Positions 57,290 to 64,000 of a stretch of DNA of 64,000 nucleotides are shown here, in pieces. This DNA comes from Agapanthus africanus (lineage: Eukaryota > Streptophyta > Magnoliopsida > Asparagales > Amaryllidaceae), in the NCBI GenBank assembly GCA_030015575.1, contig CM057347.1:507411176-507475175 (forward strand), in the 5' to 3' direction. How positions within the stretch are numbered: the stretch's first letter is position 1; every line of letters begins with the position of its first letter. Both the position numbers and the translations under genes were made by a program. The notes under the pieces were generated by a model. The model had not been told where the DNA came from. It saw only the letters and a list, made by a program, of their open reading frames with translations, and ran no database searches.

Positions 57290-57600
57290 CTCTCAGCGTA
57301 CACGTGAGGAGCACGTGGCGTGCTTGGCACTGAGCGCCAGTCAATGATCACAGAGCGCTTCTGTTTAAGTAGCGCACACGTGAGGAGCATGTGGCGCGCT
57401 TGGCGCTGTGCGCCAGTCAATGAGCGCAAAGCGCTTCTGTTTAAATAGCGCACACGTGAGGAGCATGTGGCGCGCTTGGCGCTGAGCGCCAGACAATGAG
57501 CGCAGAGCGCTTCTGTTAAGTAACGCACACATGAGGAGCACGTGGCGCTCTTGGCGCTGAGCACCAGACTTGAAGCGCTGAGGTGCTTCTTTAAACTTGG
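57290..57600. repeat. 76-bp tandem units with paired G-boxes in LTR F
   Basis: Four units starting near 57300, 57375, 57451 and 57527. Each has cacacgtgaggagcacgtgg (boxes five bases apart), cttggcgctgagcgccag and gagcgcagagcgcttctg. Confidence 0.85.
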
Positions 57601-58069
57601 AGCACTAAGGCTCTGCAGCGCTGTGCGCTAGATTTGGAGCGCTGAGACGCTCCTTTTAATTGGAGCGCTAAGGCTCTTTTTAGGTAGTTTTGCGCTCTGA
57701 GAATTAAATTCTCTCTTATAAGAGACTTTGACTCGTGGATCTAAGAACAAAGTTCTTATTTTATAGGAGATGTTTCAATCTCTTATATTTTTGGCGAAAG
57801 AATTTGCTTTTATGGATCCGTGATCCTAAAAGAATTGAATTATTCTCCCCTCTTTTATAATGAGATGTTATGATCTCTTTTGTGAAAGACAATTTGTTTT
57901 AAAGATCTATGATCTAGTATAATAACTAAGTTCTTTTTCTGATGAGATACTTTGATCTCTTTATTTTACCTGGAAGAAATTCATCTTCTGCTGAGAGCTT
58001 GCTCTTCTCTCTGGAAAATCTCAAAGTTTATGGAGGGGTCCTCTATATAAGACTTGAAGTCTTGAGGCC

Positions 58070-58080
58070 TTTATATAGGG
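58070..58080 (-). promoter_or_regulatory. LTR F TATA box
   Basis: The minus strand reads CCCTATATAAAGG in the position corresponding to the TATA box at 2164. Confidence 0.55.
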
Positions 58081-58429
58081 TAGACTGATTTGTTGAATCG
58101 GTTGAAGAAAACTTTTCTCTAATTGATTTAGGAATTTCCCCACCGTTGGATCTTTGATCCTAGGGCTTCTGTTTCACGGAAGGCAATCTTCTTATTTTTA
58201 ACAAGATTGGGAAATCTTTTTCCATACAGAATTTATTCCTTATTTTGGTAATTTTTAATCACCATTGGATCATTGATCCAACGGTGCTCTGATTTTCGGA
58301 GCATAATCTTTCCTGTTTGGAAAGATTCTGAGGAATGTTTCCTTAACAGAATTTTATTCTGGTCAATTGATGAGTTTTAATCATGTTCGTTGGATCTTTG
58401 ATCTAAGGGCCGAGAACATTTTGTTCTAT

Positions 58430-58760
58430 CGCTAGCGCTCACGTACTTTGCACATGGTGCGCTGGTTAGAGTGCAGCACTCTTAGCGCTAGCGCTCACAT
58501 GCTTTGCACATGGTGCGCTGCTTAGAGTGCAGCGCTCTGAGCGCTAGCGCTCATGTGCTTTGCACATGAGCGCTGCCTCAGAGTCTTTGACTCTCAGAGC
58601 TAGCGCTGCTATGAAGCGCTGCTTCTTTGTTTTCAAATTTCAAAATTTGAACAGAGTTTTGCTCTGATTGGGAAAACAAATGCCCCCTCACCATTGCGCT
58701 CACGTGGCCTACACGTGAGTGGAGCGGTGGCAGCATCTATGCCATTGGATCAACTCAGAA
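58430..58760. repeat. GCTAGCGCTCACGT-type repeats in F
   Basis: Three units of about 60 bases with gctagcgctcacgtactttg and tggtgcgctg, then a single cacgtggcctacacgtgag palindrome (58700-58720). Confidence 0.75.
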
Positions 58761-58781
58761 GTTGAAACAGCTCTCAGTACC

Positions 58782-58789
58782 TATAAATA
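58782..58789 (+). promoter_or_regulatory. TATA box upstream of the antisense frame
   Basis: The sequence acctaTAAATAGGGCC is a strong plant TATA context on the plus strand, opposite to element F. A C/T-rich leader follows. It lies about 760 bases before the ATG at 59545. Confidence 0.6.
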
Positions 58790-58914
58790 GGGCCTTTGGC
58801 CCTTAAGATAATCTCTGTTCATCTTCTTTCTTGTTTTCTGAGTATTAATTCTCCTTCAGAGTATAGCTCTTTTTCTTAAGAACTTCCTTAGGGACAAAAC
58901 TCTGTCAAAAATTT

Positions 58915-59539
58915 TGGTAAAAATTAAATCTTTAAAGGGATTAGTTAATAATCTAGGGTTTCACCCATTAACAGAGCCCTGCTCTTTTCAGATCATAGAT
59001 CTAAGAAAACTTTTTTAGGGTTTTGTTAACAGAGTTTTGTTCCCGTAGATCTAAAGAGATCTTTCTTAGGGTCTCTTAACCCATCATCAGATCTTTGCTC
59101 TTTCAAATCATGTAAATTTGTTAATCTTTTATGAAGAACTCTTAGAGTTTGTTCATAGATCTTGAGGATCTCGGAATTTTTAATTCATTAAAATCTTTTC
59201 TTTAAGTTTTCTGATAGGTTATTCTATCATCTTCACAAAGCATTGCTCTTTAGAATTTTTGGGGAATTTTATTGATTTTGACAGGTGTCACTCCTATCTG
59301 CAGAGCGTTACTCTCGAGGAGTTTAACTCCTTGACCCGAGAAGTCTCTCATTAAATGAGAATCTTTTCTTTTTTTAGGATTCCTCCTTTATTTGTACAAA
59401 TCTGAATTTGTTGGGTCTTTTAATCAGAACTTATTTTCTCCATGAGAATATCAAGAGTTGTGTAAATCCCCGTGGCTGTTTCAATAAGCTTTTTCTTAAT
59501 CAGTATGCCCACTAAATTCTCACTGATTTTTCTTTTCAG
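58915..59539 (+). other. Candidate leader intron of the antisense transcript
   Basis: The right end is a strong acceptor, a pyrimidine run ending ttcttttcag at 59539, five bases before the ATG. A possible donor (ttggtaaaaa) lies near 58916, downstream of the TATA box. Donor choice is uncertain. The stretch is T-rich, as plant introns are, and has no other coding frame. Confidence 0.4.
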
Positions 59540-59544
59540 ACGTT

Positions 59545-60051
59545 ATGGCCGCTCATCTGTATGATCTCGACGAGATTATTTCTTATGGAGACATTCGCGC
59601 ACTAGGCCGCTGCCAGAACCAGGAGTTTATAAATGCTCAGTGCGCCGAAATCATGCGTCGCTTTGATGAATACAATGGTCGACTGCTTTCTCGTCGTTCC
59701 GCTCTTTTGAAGCTCATTGTAAGAGCGATCTGGGAAGCACTTCCTTTATTATATGACGGCATGCCGCTTAAAGCATTGGATGACGCCGAAGATAAGGTAC
59801 ACTCAGTGTATCTAATGGGCCTAATCTCAAAGAAAAGGCGAGACAATCTTGTTGATATTCTGCATCAAACTTTTCAACAGGCGACGATAATCGCTGCCTA
59901 TCGAAGGGCGGAGGACATCAGTGAGGACCCTGACGCTTGTGACCATGAGAGGAAGCATACAAGAATGGTCCGAGAGACCCGAAACATTTTAGATGGCCTA
60001 ACTTTTGAATTTCTCAATTCATGTCCTGGATTTGATGTCTTGCCATTGTAA
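59545..60051 (+). CDS. Antisense open frame of element F, 168 codons, unknown function
   Basis: The ATG is at 59545 and the stop at 60051. The protein reads as a mostly helical, soluble protein without signal peptide or membrane segment. Its start is 'MAAHLYDLDEIISYGDIRAL', its middle 'RRFDEYNGRLLSRRSALLKL' and its end 'FEFLNSCPGFDVLPL'. I recognise no domain. It lies opposite to the integrase of the same element, between integrase and the 3' LTR, as the extra antisense frames of some Tat elements do. Codon use is even and the frame is undamaged while nearby pol is truncated. An upstream TATA box and splice acceptor support expression. The start choice follows from the acceptor at 59539. It might be an element-encoded accessory protein or a captured host gene fragment. 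Confidence 0.65.
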   Translation: MAAHLYDLDEIISYGDIRALGRCQNQEFINAQCAEIMRRFDEYNGRLLSRRSALLKLIVRAIWEALPLLYDGMPLKALDDAEDKVHSVYLMGLISKKRRDNLVDILHQTFQQATIIAAYRRAEDISEDPDACDHERKHTRMVRETRNILDGLTFEFLNSCPGFDVLPL

Positions 60052-60395
60052 ACATTTTAATGATGTTTTTGTTTACCGTTTTCATCATTTTAAGAATTTT
60101 CTGAAGTATGAATAGACAATTTTTGTTTTCGCGTATTTATTTTATGCACTAAACTTTTTCCGCACATACATAAATGGGTACGCTTCGAACGCTTATCTGG
60201 ATGCAAATCAAATGTTCTTCTTACTGTCATTCATAGTATGTGGTTGACGTCCGTAGGTTACGCCTTTTCATTTCGATTTGACGCAGTGCAGTTTATGCAC
60301 TCTTAAGTAGCACCTTCAGTTCTCTGGTATGTAATTTTGGCAAATGTAACTTGTGGACGATAGATAACAGTTCATCTTAAACTCTTTGTAGGCCA
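60052..60395. other. Downstream flank of the antisense frame
   Basis: About 340 bases, T-rich at first. They could be the 3' untranslated part of the antisense transcript. No repeat or gene was recognised. Confidence 0.4.
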
Positions 60396-60399
60396 GCGA

Positions 60400-60625
60400 T
60401 GGCTTAGGAGACAGGTTTAGATCTGTCGCCTAAGACTTTTCAACTTTATGAGCCGTGAGGGTCTTATAAAGATTTTTCTCACTACAAGTCGAGAGGATCT
60501 CATAGGTGTATTTTCTCCTCAGGAGTCGTGAGGACTCCTAAGTGCGTTTTCTCTTGGGAGTCGTAAAAATCTCACAAGAGAATTTTCTTCCTTACAAATC
60601 GAGAGGACTCGTAAGTGGCTGATGA
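60400..60625 (-). repeat. Constant-loop hairpin array 1 of element F
   Basis: It begins with the shared word ggcttaggagacaggtttag. CTTTATGAG (60444) pairs with 60463-60471 (one G-T pair) around loop ccgtgagggt. Another pairs caggagt with actccta around cgtgagg. The linkers are ttttctcc-like. Confidence 0.82.
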
Positions 60626-60761
60626 GCTGACCTGCTCCCAAGTGAAAGCATTGCTTCGATGGGGAAGGTCGAGGGTTAACTTTGGCCGTTTTCCACAAGG
60701 TCAGGGGTTGACTTTGGCCATATGGGGTCAAGATTGACTTTAGCCATACGGGGTCAGGATT

Positions 60762-61385
60762 GACGTATTTCCGCGACGGGGTCATTGGCCGACGTATTTC
60801 TGAAATGGGGTCATTTGCTGACGTATTTCCGAGATGGGGTCGTTTGATGACGTATTTCCTAGACGGGGTCATTTGCTGACGTATTTCCGCGATGGGGTCA
60901 TTTGCTGACGTATTTCCGCGACAGGGTCATTGGCCGACGCATTTCCGCAACGGGGTCATTTGCTGACGTATTTCCGCGACAGGGTCATTGGATGACGTGT
61001 TTTCGCGACAGGGTCATTGGATGACGTGTTTCCACGACGGGGTCGTTTGCTGACGTATTTCCGCGACGGGGTCATTGGATGACGTGTTTCTGCGACGGGG
61101 TCATTTGGATGACGTGTTTCCGTGACGGGGTCATTTGCTGACGTATTTCCGTGACGGGGTCATTGGCTAACGTATTTCCGCGACGGGGTCATTGGCTGGC
61201 TGACGTATTTCTGCGACGGGGTCATTGGATGACGTATTTCTGCGACGGGGTCATTGGATGACATATTTCCGCGACGGGGTCATTGGCTGACGTGTTTCCG
61301 CGACGGGGTCATTGGCTGACGTATTTCCGTGATGGGGTCATTGGCTGATGTATTTCCATGATGGGGTCATTTGCTGACGTTGCGT
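60762..61385. repeat. 29-bp tandem array in the 3' region of F
   Basis: About 21 copies of a 29-30 base unit, gacgtatttccgcgacgggg + tcattggct. It occupies the same position as the unrelated arrays of B (30 bp) and D (20/40 bp). Confidence 0.92.
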
Positions 61386-61439
61386 CTGCTGTAACGAGGC
61401 GAATGTCGAGGTGGTCTCTAGGTTGTCTGTGGACCGTAG

Positions 61440-61670
61440 GGTCTTGGAACTAGGGAATCTGCCGTGGCTCCGTTTGGTGATGTTGCGTCCGAATCCTGTT
61501 GGAATGAGGAGGATCTCCATTGCTGATTTTTAGGCTGTAGACGTTGCCGTTAATATTTGGAACTAGGGACTTTGCCATGGCTCCGTTTCATTGTGTCGCT
61601 TCCGTGCCCTGCTGGCATAAGAAGGAACGCCGTTGTTGATCTTCTGGGATGCAGATGTTACTGTTGAGAT
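61440..61670. repeat. Two copies of a 112-bp unit
   Basis: The words ggaactagggaatctgccgt (61447) and ggaactagggactttgccat (61559) begin two tandem copies. No gene. Confidence 0.7.
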
Positions 61671-61679
61671 CTTACTTTC

Positions 61680-62230
61680 CCTTTTGACAGGATCTGGTGG
61701 GGGACATGTGGTTCCCTTTTCGTTTATACCCATGGATTGTATACAGGGGTCATTATGGACTGCTTGTAGGGCAAAAGTTTCATTCTTTCATTTTTTTATT
61801 TTTTTCCGCGATGCTCTATCATTTCAACTTTTTATATCGCGAAAGTCGCGATTGCCCAATCATTTCGGCTATTTTTTCGCGGTGCCCAATCATTTCGGCT
61901 ATTTTTGTTTTTTACTCGCTGTTTTTTACTGCGAGTTGCCCAATCATTTCGGCTATTTTGTATGCATATATTTTTACTTGCTGATTTTGTTGCAAGTTGC
62001 CCCATCATTTCGGCTATTTCATATGTATTTTTGGCTCGCTGAATTTTTATCACGAGTGTGGAACTTGGAATCTGGTGCCAATCTCAGCATCAGCATCGCT
62101 ACGACTGGAATATTGCCAGGAGCGAATCATCATTTGTCGTGAAAGGGCTTGGAATTTGATACCGATTTAGGCATCAACATCGCTATTACTGGAATATTGC
62201 CAGGAGCGAATCATCATTTGCCTTTATTGA
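61680..62230 (-). other. Shared non-coding modules of element F
   Basis: It includes 'ccatggattgtatacagggg' (about 61730), four or more 'atcatttcggctatttt' repeats (61805-62035) with a perfect tcgcga-aag-tcgcga dyad, and two copies of 'ctggaatattgccaggagcg' (62104 and 62190). All are also found in the 3' region of D. Confidence 0.72.
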
Positions 62231-62460
62231 TTCGAACAAAGGTGGCTTAGCAAACAGGGTCAGGATCCTGTCAACTAAGGCTTTTGACTTCATGAGACGT
62301 ACGAGTCTCATAAAGGTGTTTCTCCCTATGAGTCGTGAAGATCTCGTAGGTGTGTTTTCTGCTTAGGAATTGTGAGGATTCTTTAGTGTGTGTTTTCTTA
62401 TAAGTCGTAAGGATCTTACAATAGCGTTTTCTCCTTATAAGTCGAGAGGAATTACAAGTG
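62230..62460 (-). repeat. Constant-loop hairpin array 2 of element F
   Basis: Arms ATGAGAC and GTCTCAT (near 62293) pair, followed by ctatgag / ctcgtag-type and ttataagtc-type stems, spaced about 36 bases. Confidence 0.75.
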
Positions 62461-62584
62461 TCGTTCACCACATGAAGACATTTCGCGCCATTGGCGGAAC
62501 TTGGTGGGGGAGACGTTTATTTGTGCCCGTGGATTGTATACAAGGGTCAATATTGAACCGCTTGTAGGGAAAAATTGGGATGTA

Positions 62585-62930
62585 TGACGGCTTAAGAACA
62601 GGTTCAGATCCAAGTAACTCAAGGCTTTTGAATCCTATGAGCCGTGAGGGTCTCAAAGGAGAATTCTCCTTACGAGTCATGAGGATCTCGTATGTGTGTT
62701 TCTCCTTAGGAATCGTAGGGATCCCTAAGTGTGTTGCTCCCTTGTGAGTCGTAAGGATCTCACACAGGTGTTTTCTCCTTACAAGGTCGAGAGGACCTCG
62801 CAAGTGTGCACGAATTTTTTTACGAGCTTGCGCCCTCTCGGGTTTTCACAAACTCGCCGATAGCCCTGCTGTTTTTACTTACTGAGCCCTTTCGGGTTTT
62901 CATCCGTGCCCATTTTGCTTATGGACTTTT
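62585..62930 (-). repeat. Constant-loop hairpin array 3 of element F plus 'ccctttcgggttttca' pair
   Basis: Stems such as cttaggaatcg../..ccctaag and tgtgag../..ctcaca surround loops tcgtaaggat-like. Two copies of ccctytcgggttttca follow at about 62830 and 62886. This is the same order as in B (33740-33850) and D (47200-47330). Confidence 0.78.
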
Positions 62931-62983
62931 TTTTGCGTCAGCCTTGGGATGCTGCGGTCCGTAGTAGTTTATAGACGTCTCGG

Positions 62984-63940
62984 TCAGGCGTAGTATTTCT
63001 TCAAGAAACGGCCGTTTATTGGCCTGAAGGGTCTTTTTCCATGCATATCCATGAGTAAGTAAGCCCCACCCTGGTAGATTTTGTCTATGATATACGGGCC
63101 TTCATAGTTTGGCTCGAATTTCCCCCGTTTGGCATGATTGGGGATCATAGGTCTCTTGACCACTAGCACGAGTTCACCTTGGCGAAATGTTCTCGGCCTA
63201 GTCAATCTCTCATATGAGCGCGTCATCTTTGCTTTGTAAGCTTCCAAGTTTTGCTGCTCCATGAGCCGAGTTTCGTCAAGGGCGTCAAGCTCCTCAAGCC
63301 GAAGATGAGCATTGTCTTCGTCCGTTAGTTCGTAATGAACCACCAGTTGTAAGGAGGGTAGCTTTATCTCCAAGGGGAGTACTGCTTCAGTGCCGAATAC
63401 CAATGCATATGGCGTTGTGTTTGTGGCCGTTTTGAACGTGGTTCGATACGCCCAGAGAGCTTCATGCAGTTTCTCGTGCCAGTCCTTCCTATTTCGAGAC
63501 ACCGTCTTTTTTATGATCTTCGTCAAGGTCTTGTTGAAAGCCTTAGCTAGACCATTAGCTCGAGGATTATAAACCGAAGAGTATCTCTAGTCTATATTAT
63601 GCTGCTGTGCAAAGCGGCTGATTTTGTGACTTCTGTAGGCCGGCCCGTTATCGGAGATAATCCGTCGCGGAGTGCCGAACCGATAGATGACGCGTGTCTT
63701 GAATAAATGGAGGATATTCTCCGTCTTCACTTCTCTTAGTGGTACTGTTTCTGCCCACTTGGAGAAGTAATCAGTCGTCGCGAGTATGAACCGATGTCCT
63801 CTGGACGATACTGGTTCAATGGACTCGATTATGTCAGTTCCCCACATTTCGAACGGCCAGCTAGCCACCGTTGGATGTAGCGGATTTGGATGCTGGTGGA
63901 TAAAGTCCCCATGAATCTGGCACGAGTGGCACTGCTTTGC
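62984..63940 (-). pseudogene. Integrase region of element F
   Basis: The minus-strand core shows 'HRFILATTDYFSKWAETVPL', 'GTPRRIISDNGPAYRS' and 'LWAYRTTFKTATNTTPYALV'. The C-terminal module is 'KFEPNYEGPYIIDKIYQGGA' and it ends 'INGRFLKKYYA', as in element B. The zinc-binding part is incomplete, because the domain is cut at the junction with LTR sequence at 63940. Truncated fossil. Confidence 0.9.
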
Positions 63941-64000
63941 ATATCGGAGGTTTAGACGGATGCGGTCGGTGTAGCAGACTTCGTCAGATCCCCCCTCATT
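63941..64000 (-). repeat. Inner piece of the F-family LTR
   Basis: The sequence atatcggaggtttagacgga onward matches 40647 and 56245, about 120 bases inside those LTRs, in the same orientation. It begins abruptly after integrase. Confidence 0.85.

Larger units (their letters stand above)
56124..58950 (-). repeat. 3' LTR of element F (right boundary uncertain)
   Basis: It matches LTR E (40523) and LTR 1-3100 over its first 1.5 kb and then in word style only. It contains hairpin words of the TTAGTC..GACTAA type, GGAC dyads, 76-bp paired-G-box units and a minus-strand TATA near 58070-58080. I could not fix where the LTR meets the internal region; 58.9-59.1 kb is a guess. Confidence 0.6.
56124..64000 (-). 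mobile_element. Tat-lineage element F, internally deleted, runs out of the window
   Basis: The plus-strand start TGTTCTCC lies right after 'aatcatac' of the 3' LTR of C. The visible order on the plus strand is LTR (3' LTR of F, minus strand), an antisense open frame, a 3' region with tandem and hairpin arrays, integrase (62984-63940, minus) and then an inner piece of the same LTR family (63941-64000). Gag, protease and RT are absent. A deletion from integrase into the 5' LTR explains the junction. An extra antisense frame between pol and the 3' LTR is known from Tat elements such as maize Grande. Confidence 0.8.

Noticed and set aside
59545-60051. An ordinary host gene exon
   Set aside because: Kept as an element-borne frame, because it sits between integrase and the 3' LTR of a Tat element in the known antisense position; a captured host fragment cannot be excluded.

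Overview
The window comes from a repeat-dense plant nuclear genome. TATA-type plant promoters, GT-AG splice signals, Ty1/copia elements and both Tekay-like and Tat-lineage Ty3/gypsy elements support this. The species cannot be named from the sequence. I found no host gene, rRNA gene, true tRNA gene or CRISPR array; essentially all 64 kb is LTR retrotransposon inserted into LTR retrotransposon.

Layout. The oldest layer is a minus-strand LTR of a Tekay-like (Del-like) Ty3/gypsy family, here called C0, visible in three pieces (3101-3631, 17267-18689, 21465-21505). Four later insertions split it. (1) A Tat-family LTR occupies 1-3100. (2) A solo Tekay-like LTR, C1 (3632-17261, duplication gtatc), contains copia element G (5845-16681). 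G holds an opposite-strand copia element H (8073-15013) and a Tat LTR remnant (15014-16496). (3) A second solo Tekay-like LTR, C2, lies at 18690-21459 (duplication aggat). (4) A long Tekay-like element C starts at 21506 and runs past 56123. C carries Tat element B in its 5' LTR (23796-36902, duplication cctgt) and a solo Tat LTR E in its RNase H region (40523-53208). E is itself split by gag-only element D (43578-52282, duplication atcat). Tat element F sits in the 3' LTR of C from 56124 to beyond the window end. Nesting reaches four levels.

State. H, B and C carry remnants of gag and pol and are broken. D looks whole as a gag-only non-autonomous element with one open 746-codon gag frame. F keeps integrase, its 3' region and an open antisense frame of 168 codons that has its own TATA box and a splice acceptor just before the ATG.

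Most striking signal. The non-coding parts of these elements are built from short hairpins whose loops stay constant while both stem arms change together. They are arranged about every 35-40 bp in the 3' regions of three Tat families (B, D, F). Similar constant-loop hairpins occur in the leader of copia element H and in the E/F-family LTRs. The Tat LTRs also carry dense pairs of CACGTG boxes one helical turn apart. These look like conserved RNA-structure and DNA-binding modules shared between element families.
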